From: Terriglobia bacterium
GTDB taxonomy: Bacteria; Acidobacteriota; Terriglobia; Terriglobales; Acidobacteriaceae
Direction of reading: 5' to 3'
Length of the DNA: 63,527 nucleotides
Assembly: GCA_020073215.1 (NCBI GenBank)
Contig: JAIQFO010000029.1
Location: forward strand, 1-63,527
Within the stretch, counting starts at the first letter, position 1. Each line of letters opens with the position of its first letter. This document shows, in pieces, positions 7,939 through 16,211 of this stretch. A program made the translations under genes and the position numbers. The notes below the pieces were generated by a model. That model saw nothing but the letters and a program-made list of their open reading frames with translations, was not told the origin of the DNA and ran no database searches.

Positions 7939-8997
7939 ATGGATTCCCAGGCTTCGCAATTGACCCTAGGCCTTCTTCCCGAACCTCGCACCCGTTGGGG
8001 CAGGTTCGTTCTCGGCTATGGCGTGCAGTCGCTGGTGATGGCGTTCTTCGTGATTGCTGCTATCGCGTACCCCGAAGTTCTGGTGCTGCCGGTGCGTGAC
8101 TACCACTTCGTCGGCCTGGTCAGCATCCCACCCCCGGTTCCGCAGGAACCGGCGCCGGTCAGGCATTTCCGTGTTCCGGAGCCAAAAATAACCGAGCCGG
8201 TAACGCCCCGGCCGGAAGCTTTGCGCGTTCCGTCCGAATTGGTACGGAAGAAAACGCCCCTGCCCGACGAGCAAGCACCCAAGGTGACGCTGGCGTCCAA
8301 CAAGGAGCTTCTGCCCGACGTGAAGCCGATGATCCCCAGGCCGCCGGTCAAGACGAATGTGTTCTCTACTGGTAGCTCGGCGACGCCAACCCTCGCGGCT
8401 GCGCCCCAGAAAGTACAGACGGGCGGCTTTGGCGAGCCCAATGGCGTACCCGCCGCATCGCAGAATCACGGCCGTCCGGTCACGATTGCGTCGGTGGGCT
8501 CGTTCAGTATGCCCTCCGGCCCCGGCTATGGCAACGGCACCGGCGGATCGCACGGCGTCCGCGGGGTGGTCGCGAGCACCGGCTTTGGCGCCGGCGTTGC
8601 TACCGGCAACAGTTCCGGCCCGATTTCCGGCTCCCGCGGTACGGTTCGCCAGAGCGGCTTCGAAGACGCCGGACTCGTCGCAGCCAATGTCCAACCCAAA
8701 CCGAAGTCCGCCGCACCCGTCGTCAAGTCCTTGCCGGCTGAGATCACATTCAAGCCCCGTCCGGTTTACACTGATGAGGGGCGACGGCTTAAGATTGAGG
8801 GTGAGGTTCTGCTCCGGGTGGTCTTTTCCGCAACGGGGCAGATTCGCATCGTGAACGTGATGCGCGGTCTCGGCCATGGGCTGGACGAATCCGCGGTTCG
8901 CGCTGCTCAACAGATTCAGTTCAAGCCCGCCCTGAAGGATGGCCAGCCCACCGATTCCGAGGCGGTGATACACGTCGAGTTTCAACTCGCATCATAG
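7939..8997 (+). CDS. TonB-family energy transducer-like protein
   Basis: 352 residues from ATG 7939, chosen because GAGG lies nine bases upstream (within ATGAGGTTGCTGGAC); ATG 7924 and GTG 7831 are in-frame alternatives. One N-terminal membrane anchor (about residues 22-42), a Pro-rich periplasmic linker (many PxP pairs up to about residue 160), a Gly/Ser-rich middle, and a C-terminal TonB domain (about 270-350: PRPVYTDEGRRLKIEGEVLL, then DESAVRAAQQIQFKPALKDG). The family spans the periplasm and links a proton-driven complex to outer-membrane transporters. No exbB/exbD or receptor gene is near. Confidence 0.85.
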   Translation: MDSQASQLTLGLLPEPRTRWGRFVLGYGVQSLVMAFFVIAAIAYPEVLVLPVRDYHFVGLVSIPPPVPQEPAPVRHFRVPEPKITEPVTPRPEALRVPSELVRKKTPLPDEQAPKVTLASNKELLPDVKPMIPRPPVKTNVFSTGSSATPTLAAAPQKVQTGGFGEPNGVPAASQNHGRPVTIASVGSFSMPSGPGYGNGTGGSHGVRGVVASTGFGAGVATGNSSGPISGSRGTVRQSGFEDAGLVAANVQPKPKSAAPVVKSLPAEITFKPRPVYTDEGRRLKIEGEVLLRVVFSATGQIRIVNVMRGLGHGLDESAVRAAQQIQFKPALKDGQPTDSEAVIHVEFQLAS

Positions 8998-9022
8998 ATA
9001 CTAGCGCCGTGATACTAGCGCC
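8997..9022 (+). repeat. 14-bp tandem duplication
   Basis: ATACTAGCGCCGTG occurs twice in direct succession right after the TonB-like gene stop; the word TAGCGCCG also begins the GC-rich element at 9060. Confidence 0.75.
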
Positions 9023-9059
9023 GTGGCCTTTTCCATGGCTTCTTTCAGGCCCGGCGACA

Positions 9060-9175
9060 GTAGCGCCGCCGTCTCGGCGGCTGTCCGGCTGGTGTCTCGC
9101 GCGCTGCGCCGAGGGCGACGTACCCGCGGGACAGTCGGCGGGGCTGGCCCTGAGCGCAGTCGAAGGATGCCGGCG
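9060..9175 (+). repeat. GC-rich palindromic element, copy 2
   Basis: Begins GTAGCGCCGCCGTCTCGG and continues to GGGACAGTCGGCGG; closely matches the minus-strand element at 2743-2838. It is followed by GCCCTGAGCGCAGTCGAAGG, a word also found inside rlmN (16999-17020) and degenerate at 53430. Confidence 0.8.
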
Positions 9176-9235
9176 CCACGGCTGGTCATTAAACGGTCAC
9201 GGTACTAGAATTCTAGGTCACGCATCGAAGATGAC

Positions 9236-11020
9236 ATGAAACATAGAAAAGTGCTGCGCTCCCCACTCGCACTACTTGCTTTCTCCCTGGTCTGCTGTGC
9301 TGCATCCCTGTTCTCTCAGACTTCGCCCGCCCAGACTTCGCCCGGACAAGCCCCGGCGGAACCTCAGCTCTCCACGCGCGACGCTGCGGCTCCACCCGCC
9401 AGTTCCTCCGCCGCCTCCTTCGACCAGGTTGTGGATCGAACCATTGAGCGCGAGCATTTCTTCATGGCGCAGATGAAGCAGCTCCATCCGCTGGTGGAAA
9501 CCTATCTCCAGAATCTGAAGGAAGACAAGGATCTGAACGCGCCCGTCCCCGTCAGCGACGTGTATTTCCTGGGCCGATTGGATATGAGCGAGGGTACCGA
9601 TGACCGCGCTTTCATCTCGCCCACCACGGCCGGCCTCGGCAAACGCATGCTCAGCAAACTGAGCAGCGTATATTCCATGAAGTTCCTGCCCCTGGGCTTT
9701 GCCCAGATGGCGGTGCTCGATCAGGATTTTCAGCGCAAGTACTACGACTTCGCTTTCGTCCGCCGCGAGTTCCTCGGTGAATTGCGCTGCATCGTGCTCG
9801 ACGTCACCCCCAAGAAAGACGCCGGCAAGGGCCGGTTCCTCGGTCGCATCTGGGTCGAAGACCAGGACTACAACATCGTGCGCTTCAACGGCACCTACTC
9901 CCCTCATCCGCGAGCCAGTTATTACCTGCACTTTGACAGCTGGCGGCAGAACCTCCGCCCGGGCATTTGGCTGCCTTCGCTGATTTATTCCGAGGAGTCG
10001 GATCTCAAGGTACGTCTTGGTCAGGCGCTGCATTACAAGGCGCAGACGCGGCTGTGGGGCTACAACCTGAAGGATCTCCGCCGCAACTCCGAGTTCACCG
10101 AGATCACGATCGACGCCCCGCAGTCGGTCCAGGACCAGAGTCAGAAAGCCCAGGACGCTTCCCCCCTCGAGGCGCAGCGCGCGTGGGAGCATCAAGCGGA
10201 AATCAACGTGATTGACCGGCTGCAGCAGATCGGGCTGCTGGCGCCGGAAGGCGAGATCGACAAGGTGCTGCAGACCGTCGTCAACAACATGATGGTCACC
10301 AACAACCTTGACATTCAGCCCGAGGTCAAGTGCCGCGTGCTGTTGACCACTCCGCTCGAGTCCTTCACCATCGGCCATACCATCGTCTTGAGCCGCGGCA
10401 TGATTGACGTGCTACCCGACGAATCGTCGCTGGCCGTGATTCTGACGCACGAACTGGCGCACATCGTGCTCGGCCATCACCTCGACACCAAGCTCGCCTT
10501 CAACGACCGCATGTTCTTTCCCGATGAGCGCACCTTCGAGCGCATGGATTTCGCTCGCGATCGCAGCGAGGAAGAGGCCGCGGACAAGAAAGCCATCGAA
10601 CTGCTCAACAACTCGCCTTACAAGGACAAGCTCGCGAACGCCGGCTTGTTCCTCAAAGCGGTCCAGGCGCGCGCCCCGGCGCTCAAGAACCTGATCCGGG
10701 CGCACCTGGGCGACAGCCTGCTCAATGGCGATGCCACCAGGATGTCGACGTTGATGACCGGCTCGCCGCAGTTCGACCCGAAGAAGCCTGACCAAATCGC
10801 GGCGCTTCCTCTCGGGGGCCGGGTTAAGGTCGACCCGTGGGACAATCAGTTGGAATTGATCAAGGCCAAGCCCGTGGCGATCACGGCCGCATCCGAGAAG
10901 ATGCCGTTTGAAGTCACGCCCTTCTTCCCATTCCTCACCCGGTTCGGCGGCGCCGCTCCAGGAAAAACCGCTCCGGCCCCGGAGAAGACAGCGGCCGCTC
11001 CACCCCCATCGGCGCAGTAG
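9236..11020 (+). CDS. Periplasmic M48-family metalloprotease
   Basis: 594 residues with an N-terminal signal peptide (about 1-28, hydrophobic LALLAFSLVCCAASLF). The zinc site is HELAH at 405-409 in VILTHELAHIVLGHHLD, with a likely third ligand in EEEAAD around 448. Residues about 160-300 hold a separate beta-rich region (FVRREFLGELRCIVLDVTP, then GRIWVEDQDYNIVRFNGTY) that resembles LolA/outer-membrane lipoprotein-type domains. The C-terminus is a Pro/Ala/Lys low-complexity tail. Family members act in protein quality control in the envelope. No partner gene adjoins; it is flanked by repeats upstream and a pilin gene on the other strand downstream. Confidence 0.88.
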   Translation: MKHRKVLRSPLALLAFSLVCCAASLFSQTSPAQTSPGQAPAEPQLSTRDAAAPPASSSAASFDQVVDRTIEREHFFMAQMKQLHPLVETYLQNLKEDKDLNAPVPVSDVYFLGRLDMSEGTDDRAFISPTTAGLGKRMLSKLSSVYSMKFLPLGFAQMAVLDQDFQRKYYDFAFVRREFLGELRCIVLDVTPKKDAGKGRFLGRIWVEDQDYNIVRFNGTYSPHPRASYYLHFDSWRQNLRPGIWLPSLIYSEESDLKVRLGQALHYKAQTRLWGYNLKDLRRNSEFTEITIDAPQSVQDQSQKAQDASPLEAQRAWEHQAEINVIDRLQQIGLLAPEGEIDKVLQTVVNNMMVTNNLDIQPEVKCRVLLTTPLESFTIGHTIVLSRGMIDVLPDESSLAVILTHELAHIVLGHHLDTKLAFNDRMFFPDERTFERMDFARDRSEEEAADKKAIELLNNSPYKDKLANAGLFLKAVQARAPALKNLIRAHLGDSLLNGDATRMSTLMTGSPQFDPKKPDQIAALPLGGRVKVDPWDNQLELIKAKPVAITAASEKMPFEVTPFFPFLTRFGGAAPGKTAPAPEKTAAAPPPSAQ

Positions 11021-11093
11021 GAAAAGGGCTAGGTTGCTGAGATGGGGTGAAACCTTGCCTTCGGGAGATACCGGCAGAAACAATCAGGGGACG

Positions 11094-11115
11094 CCCCTTG
11101 CCAGTCCGCAAGGGG
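11094..11115 (-). terminator. Possible hairpin terminator after pilin gene
   Basis: CCCCTTGC and GCAAGGGG form an 8-bp stem with a six-base loop, 14 bases past the pilin stop. There is no strong T-tract, so it may only be an mRNA end-stabilising hairpin. Confidence 0.4.
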
Positions 11116-11128
11116 GTGGTACGTGCGG

Positions 11129-11293
11129 CTAGTTCGCCATCTGGCTTCCGACTTGCGAAAACACGTTGTTGGCATTGGTGCCGATCAAGCGAACGGTGCC
11201 AATCACGATCACCAGGATTACCGCGAGCATCACCGCGTATTCGGCAACGTCCTGGCCGCTCTCCTCAGTCCACAGTCGACAGATTGCTCGCAT
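11129..11293 (-). CDS. Flp/Fap-type (type IVb) pilin
   Basis: A 54-residue frame, ATG at 11293-11291, TAG ending at 11129, too short for most gene calls. The protein begins MRAICRLWTEESGQDVAEYA and continues with an unbroken hydrophobic segment VMLAVILVIVIGTV, then LIGTNANNVFSQVGSQMAN. The E-E-S-G-Q-D-x-x-E-Y-A signature followed by about 20 hydrophobic residues is that of Flp pilins, whose prepilins are cut by a TadV/CpaA-type peptidase at a G/x-E site and assembled by a Tad apparatus. Here the mature start would be near Gly13-Gln14. GGGGGC lies 10-15 bases upstream. No tad/cpa assembly gene is in the window, so it is an orphan subunit. Confidence 0.88.
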   Translation of the reverse strand: MRAICRLWTEESGQDVAEYAVMLAVILVIVIGTVRLIGTNANNVFSQVGSQMAN

Positions 11294-11419
11294 CACTGTT
11301 TGCCCCCAGTCGGCGACTCATCCACACTTCACGCCTTTCGCGGAACCCTAAGTCGCCGTCTTTACCATTTTAGTAATTCTAAAATACTCCGCCCCCCTCC
11401 CTCCACCCAATAGCACACC

Positions 11420-11446
11420 AGTGCCTGGAATGGCACTATGGTGCCA
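11420..11446. promoter_or_regulatory. Overlapping inverted repeats AGTGCC-GGCACT-GTGCCA
   Basis: AGTGCC (11420-11425), TGGCACT (11431-11437) and GTGCCA (11441-11446) make two overlapping palindromes. They lie about 130 bases upstream of the pilin start. The rest of 11294-11643 has no gene; at 11521-11545 a GGCGCGG/CCGCGCC hairpin lies past the response-regulator stop. The spacing does not fit a sigma-54 promoter. Confidence 0.35.
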
Positions 11447-11643
11447 TCTCCAGAAATTGTCCCGGCACTGCCCCACCCCCCGGCCGCTGAACAACTCAGG
11501 CTCCACTTGAGTTTGTTTTGAAGGGGCGCGGCTTCCGCCGCGCCGAAAGCCGGCACAAAATTAACCGCGGCTTAGCCGCCAAGCATCTTCGAATCGGACG
11601 CTTCTGAGGGCTTTCAACCGCGATTTTCCGCGGTTTTGCCGCA

Positions 11644-12360
11644 TTACACAATCGTTTTCAACGGGAGTCCCTGGTTTACCGCGAACAATGCCAGTTCCAG
11701 ACGGGTGGAAACGCCCAGTTTGTCGAAGATGTTGCTGAGGTGGTGCTTTACCGTATCCTCGCTGATCTTGAAGTACTGGGCGATCTCCCGGTTGGCATAG
11801 CCCGCGACCACCGCCGCCACAATCTCCAGTTCCCGCGGCGTCAGCCCGAAGGTCTTCTGTTTCGATTCCTCGCTCGTGCTCTGCATGAGGTTGCGCAGGT
11901 ACTGCACCAGATTCGAGACGCTGTCCCGCCCCACCCAGTACTCGCCGGCCATCACCGCATGAATGCTCTTGAGCAACAGTTGGGTGGCGGAATCCTTCAG
12001 CACCACGCCGCGCGCTCCCAACTGCAATGCCTCCACCATCTGCTTCTTTTCCACCGCCGCCGTGAGCAGGATGATACGCACCGCCGTCGATCCGTCGCCG
12101 CTCGTGTTCAGGTCGCGCAGCGCCTCCAGGCCGGTGTGGTGCGGCATGGCCAGATCGAGCAGAAGAATGTCGGGCTTGATTTCCCTCGCAAGTTTGACGG
12201 CTTCGTTGCCGTCGCAGGCTTCACCCACCACTTTCATGTCGCCTTCCGATTCCAGCAGTCGCCGCAGTCCGTCGCGGAAAATGGGGTGATCGTCGGCAAT
12301 CACAATGCGTATGGGATGACGTCGATCCATCGTTGGCTTATCCATCGTCGGCCTATCCAT
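11644..12360 (-). CDS. NarL/FixJ-family (LuxR-type) response regulator
   Basis: 238 residues. Receiver domain about 15-135 with acidic pocket ADD (22-24) and phospho-acceptor Asp69 in LLLDLAMP; LuxR-type HTH about 173-232 (LTPRELEIVAAVVAGYANREIA, KISEDTVKHHLSNIFDKL). It receives phosphate from the kinase encoded immediately upstream; the genes overlap by 8 nt (ATGGATAG). The first 45 bases are three near-copies of a 15-base unit (ATGGATAGGCCGACG), giving Met-Asp-x-x-x-Met-Asp repeats and three in-frame ATG codons, so the true start could be any of them; the third (MDRRHPIRIVIADD) matches the usual family length best. Confidence 0.93.
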   Translation of the reverse strand: MDRPTMDKPTMDRRHPIRIVIADDHPIFRDGLRRLLESEGDMKVVGEACDGNEAVKLAREIKPDILLLDLAMPHHTGLEALRDLNTSGDGSTAVRIILLTAAVEKKQMVEALQLGARGVVLKDSATQLLLKSIHAVMAGEYWVGRDSVSNLVQYLRNLMQSTSEESKQKTFGLTPRELEIVAAVVAGYANREIAQYFKISEDTVKHHLSNIFDKLGVSTRLELALFAVNQGLPLKTIV

Positions 12361-14176
12361 GATTGGCCTTCCTCGCCGGGGGGATCCGTACTTCCAGCCG
12401 GGCCCCGTGCCCTGGAGTCGATTCTATCGCGAGTTCGCCCGCCAGCAGGCGGACCCTGTCCCGAATCACCCCCGGCCCCTTCCCGGTCGTCTCCAGTTCG
12501 GCATCCGACAGCCTTCCCGAAAACGAGAATCCCTTCCCATCGTCCTCCACCGTCAATTGCAACTGCCCCGCCCGCTGCGCCAACCGGACCAGCACATGGT
12601 GCGCGCCGCTGTGCTTGCGCACGTTCACCAGGCTCTCCTGCACAATGCGCGCCAGTTCCTGGCACGCCTTCTGGGCCAGATCCACCCGCTCCAGGTCGCT
12701 CACAAACTCGGCGGCGATTCCCGTTTCCCGCCGGAAGCGCTCCACCGTGTCGGAAATGAAACCCACGAGCCGGTCGGCATTCACCTCGAACGACTTCATG
12801 GCCTGCATCAGTTCGCGCAACTTCAGAACTTCTTCGCGCAGCAGTTTCTGGATCCGTCCCAGTTCCGCGTTCACCACCGGTGCCTGCGTTCCCGACTGGC
12901 GCCGGAGCACGTCCAACTGCATTTCCACTCCAATCAGCGATTGAATTGCGCCATCGTGAAGTTCGCGCGCGAACCGCCCACGCTCCAACGCGCCCGCCCG
13001 CTCCCGCAGCCGCCGCACCAGGTACACGTTGTAGACCGCCGGCCCCACCTGCTCCGCGAATTCCTGCAGAAACCGCAATTCCTCTTCCGGGTTCCCCATC
13101 ATCTCGGGATCGAACAGGAATACCCGCCCCGCCCACTCGTTCCCGAACAGCAGCGCCACCGAAACGATCGTGTCAAACTTCTCCACTCGATCCAGGGCAT
13201 CCAGAAATCCCGTGCTGAGGTCGCGCAGCCGCACGCCGCCGCGGTCGAGCAGTACGGTGGAGTAACCGTTGGCGCCACGCGCCGCGTAGATCGCGTCCGC
13301 CGGCGAGTCGAACAGATACACCTTTTCGCTATCCGGCAAAGCCTCGCGCCAGCGCAGCGCTCCGTTGCCCTCGGCACCACGACTCACCTCGGCCAGAAAT
13401 ACCCGGTAACTGTTCCTTTCCTGCGAGGCGCTCAGCACCCGGCGCGCGCCGTAGATGCTCATGACCTCCCCGAGAATCTGCTGCATGGTCCCAGTCAGGC
13501 CCGCCTCCACTCGCGTCGAACTCAGAACCCGCGTGATCACGACGCGCTCCGCCCGCGCTTTCTTCTGTTTCTCCGACATGTAGCCCAGCAGGAATCCGAG
13601 CACAATCAGATACACCGAACTCATGAACAGCTGCTGGGGATCCAGTTCCTGCACACTCACCCCGAGCCGCGGCAGATGCACCGCCCGCAGCCACCGATCC
13701 GCCGCCGGTTCCAGTCCCGCCCGCACCACCGACGCCTCCGCCCAGAGCAATATCACCGCCGCGACCGCCGTGCCTACCGTCTCCCACAACCCCCAGCGAT
13801 AGGCCGCCGCCGCCATCACGAACACGAAGAAAAGGAAGAACGGTCCACGCTGCGCCGTGGCGAACAAGGAAATCAACACTGGCCAGAGAATGTCCACCGC
13901 GTGCACCACCAGACGAAAAGCTTTGGTGGACTGGGGCCGGAAGCGCACCAGCAACATCACCACCACCGCATTCACCAGGTATCCCGTCAACAGCCAGTAC
14001 AGCCAGCGCGAATACGCAAGCCCGCGTACCGGCTCCATCCAAAGGGTAAACTCTGCCGCAATCGTCAGCGCCACTCGCGCCGTCGCCAGCCAGCGCTCGG
14101 TGCTCCGGATTTCGCCGGCACTGATCGGCGCCCGGAAGCGCCATAGATCACGGTATCGAGGAATCATCCAAGACAA
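12353..14176 (-). CDS. NarX/DegS-type sensor histidine kinase
   Basis: 607 residues. The N-terminal half has about five to six membrane segments (about 33-50, 58-78, 88-107, 112-127, 133-150, 185-200), then a GAF-like sensory region (about 225-385), a HisKA_3 dimerisation domain with His407 in RFARELHDGAIQSLIG, and a HATPase (about 500-600) with N-box VQESLVNVRKHSGA and G1 box EDDGKGF. It phosphorylates the downstream regulator, with which it overlaps. The signal is unknown; the membrane segments suggest sensing in or at the membrane. It is divergent from the second kinase gene across 191 bases. Confidence 0.92.
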   Translation of the reverse strand: MSWMIPRYRDLWRFRAPISAGEIRSTERWLATARVALTIAAEFTLWMEPVRGLAYSRWLYWLLTGYLVNAVVVMLLVRFRPQSTKAFRLVVHAVDILWPVLISLFATAQRGPFFLFFVFVMAAAAYRWGLWETVGTAVAAVILLWAEASVVRAGLEPAADRWLRAVHLPRLGVSVQELDPQQLFMSSVYLIVLGFLLGYMSEKQKKARAERVVITRVLSSTRVEAGLTGTMQQILGEVMSIYGARRVLSASQERNSYRVFLAEVSRGAEGNGALRWREALPDSEKVYLFDSPADAIYAARGANGYSTVLLDRGGVRLRDLSTGFLDALDRVEKFDTIVSVALLFGNEWAGRVFLFDPEMMGNPEEELRFLQEFAEQVGPAVYNVYLVRRLRERAGALERGRFARELHDGAIQSLIGVEMQLDVLRRQSGTQAPVVNAELGRIQKLLREEVLKLRELMQAMKSFEVNADRLVGFISDTVERFRRETGIAAEFVSDLERVDLAQKACQELARIVQESLVNVRKHSGAHHVLVRLAQRAGQLQLTVEDDGKGFSFSGRLSDAELETTGKGPGVIRDRVRLLAGELAIESTPGHGARLEVRIPPARKANHG

Positions 14177-14367
14177 GGCAGGCCCGTCGTCAAGCGAATC
14201 TTTCTAAAGTTAAGCGCCTAATTCTAAAGGCAATCTCAGCCAAACTCCATCTGCTTCTTATTCCTTCCACGATTCCTCGCTTATGCTGTAGCTTGCGCAG
14301 CAAGGGTACCGAAGTAACACACTCAATCCTCCAGCACACTCTAGAATGGAGGTCGGAGTAGTTCGCC

Positions 14368-16149
14368 TTGGCCACTTCTACGAAACTCTGGGTCGCGGTA
14401 CTGATCGCGTTGGTGCTCGCCCAGACGGCGGCGGCGGTGCTGATGCCCAGAGGCTACGCCCTTACCGCTGCCAACGACCTCATCCAAGGCGCGCTCCTGC
14501 TGGTTGCCACCGCCGCCTTCTTGTCCAATACCTCGCGCGCGCGCTGCCCCACTCTCCACATCCGGCTCTTCTGGATCCTGATGAGCGTGGGCGTGTTCTT
14601 TTGGCTCACTTACCAGGGAATGGCGTGGATTTACTTTGAGGTGATCAAGCGTCAGGAGGTGCCCGACCCCTACCTGGGTGATATCGTTCTATTCCTGCAT
14701 TTGGTACCCATGATCGCCGCGCTCGCCGTGCTTCCTCATCTCCGGGAAGAAGAGCGGGACGAGCGCATCCGCATGCTCGACTTCACCCTCCTGCTCATCT
14801 GGTGGGTCTTCGTTTACGTGTACGCCGTCATCCCATGGCAAACCGTGCAAGTCGATGAAGCGTTTTACGACACCAATCTAAAGAACGCGTTTATGACCGA
14901 AAACGTCGCGTTCATAGTCGCACTCGCTGTTCTCGCCTACACCGCGCGCGGCGGTTGGCGACACGTTTACGCGCAGTTGTTCGGCGCCAGCGCGCTCTAC
15001 GCTTCCAGTTCCTATGTCGCCAACTGGGCCATCGGTCGTAACATTTACTACAGCGGCAGCATCTACGATATTCCGCTGGTCGTTTCCATGGCATGGATGG
15101 CGGCGGCGCCCTTGCTCGCGCCCCGCCTCGATCTCTCCGACACCGAGCCGTCGCGACCTGTTCTCGGGGTCTGGGTCACACGCCTCAGCATGCTGGCTCT
15201 TTTCAGCCTCATCTGGGCCGCGCTGCACGCCGAAATGAACCCGGCGCTCCCACGGCCGGTGAAGGCCTTCCGCATTACCGTGAGTCTCTTGACCATGGTG
15301 GTGATGGGCGTCGTGATTTTCTGGCGGCAACGCCTGCTCCGAGCCGAGCTGTCGCTGTTTCTCGAACGATCCCGCCGCTCGGTGAACGACCTCCAGGCCT
15401 TGCAGGAGCAACTCATTCAATCGGAGAAACTGGCCTCGCTTGGCCAGTTAGTCGGGGGAGCCGCTCACGAACTCAACAACCCGCTCACGGCCATGCTGGG
15501 ATACTCCGACCTGCTGAGCGCGTCGACCTTGACGCCCCAGGAACAATTCCAGGCCAGCCAAATCGGCGAGCAGGTGCGCCGCACCACCTCGCTGGTGGCG
15601 AGCCTGCTCACGTTTGCCCGACAAGCTCCGGCGAACCTCGCTGCCGTCGACATCAACTCCGTGCTGCAAACGGCCGCCCGCCTGCTCGTTCCACAAATGG
15701 AGGCGGAAGGCAATTCGATGCACCTCGAACTCGCTACCGCCCTTCCGCCTGTGCTCGCCGACTCCAACCAGATTCTCCACGTCTGCCTGCACCTTGCGGG
15801 ACAGATCGGCGCCCAACTCTCTCGCAAATCACACCCCACGCTCTTCGTTCGCACGCTCAGCCAAGGCAACCTGGTGCTGGTTGAGTTCTCGTCTTCCGAT
15901 CCTTCCGGCAATTCTTCCCCGCCGCCTGTCGTGTTCCAGGCCGAGTTGAACTTCGGGGACGGGGCGAAGCCGGTTACCCTTTCGCAGAGCGCCTGTTGCC
16001 GCATCGTCGAAGAACACGGGGGCCGCCTCTTGCAATCTTCCACTCCCGGCCACCTCGCTTTCCGAATGGAACTGCGGGTCTGGGCAACTTCCGCCACCCG
16101 TTCCCCCCTGGCCGAGGCCAACCGTGCCGCAGCCCGCGGCAGTTCGTAG
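14368..16149 (+). CDS. Membrane histidine kinase with degenerate catalytic domain
   Basis: 593 residues from a TTG at 14368, with GGTCGGAG upstream. About eight membrane segments up to residue 320, a short coiled linker, then a good HisKA domain: His367 in LVGGAAHELNNPLTAMLGYS. The ATPase part is eroded. Where an N-box (NLxxNA) is expected it reads ILHVCLHLAGQIGAQL, the G1 DxGxG is not present (EFSSSDPSGNSSPPP instead), and only the last part (SACCRIVEEHGGRLLQSSTPGHLAFRMELRV) keeps HATPase shape. It may dimerise and accept phosphate but bind ATP poorly. No response regulator adjoins on the same strand; the divergent kinase/regulator pair is next door. Confidence 0.85.
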   Translation: MATSTKLWVAVLIALVLAQTAAAVLMPRGYALTAANDLIQGALLLVATAAFLSNTSRARCPTLHIRLFWILMSVGVFFWLTYQGMAWIYFEVIKRQEVPDPYLGDIVLFLHLVPMIAALAVLPHLREEERDERIRMLDFTLLLIWWVFVYVYAVIPWQTVQVDEAFYDTNLKNAFMTENVAFIVALAVLAYTARGGWRHVYAQLFGASALYASSSYVANWAIGRNIYYSGSIYDIPLVVSMAWMAAAPLLAPRLDLSDTEPSRPVLGVWVTRLSMLALFSLIWAALHAEMNPALPRPVKAFRITVSLLTMVVMGVVIFWRQRLLRAELSLFLERSRRSVNDLQALQEQLIQSEKLASLGQLVGGAAHELNNPLTAMLGYSDLLSASTLTPQEQFQASQIGEQVRRTTSLVASLLTFARQAPANLAAVDINSVLQTAARLLVPQMEAEGNSMHLELATALPPVLADSNQILHVCLHLAGQIGAQLSRKSHPTLFVRTLSQGNLVLVEFSSSDPSGNSSPPPVVFQAELNFGDGAKPVTLSQSACCRIVEEHGGRLLQSSTPGHLAFRMELRVWATSATRSPLAEANRAAARGSS

Positions 16150-16193
16150 CCCTGGATAGGGTCTGGATTGTCACCCTGGTTATCGTTGGAATT

Positions 16194-16211
16194 GTCATCC
16201 TTCAGGATGAC
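16194..16211. repeat. GTCATCCTTCAGGATGAC palindrome at convergent gene ends
   Basis: Perfect 18-base palindrome made of the GTCATCCTGA repeat word with almost no loop. It overlaps the TGA stop of rlmN (16204-16202) and lies 45 bases past the kinase stop, so it sits exactly between convergent genes. Confidence 0.7.

Noticed and set aside
11123..11413. 96-codon plus-strand frame opposite the pilin
   Set aside because: The minus strand has the clear Flp signature; the plus frame has no motif and an unlikely His-rich composition.
11431..11446. Possible sigma-54 promoter (TGGCAC... on the minus strand)
   Set aside because: The distance from the GG to the GC element is one base short and the TTGC half is absent.
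12359..14146. 595-codon plus-strand frame
   Set aside because: Antisense to the sensor kinase; composition rich in Arg, His and Pro, typical of a shadow frame.
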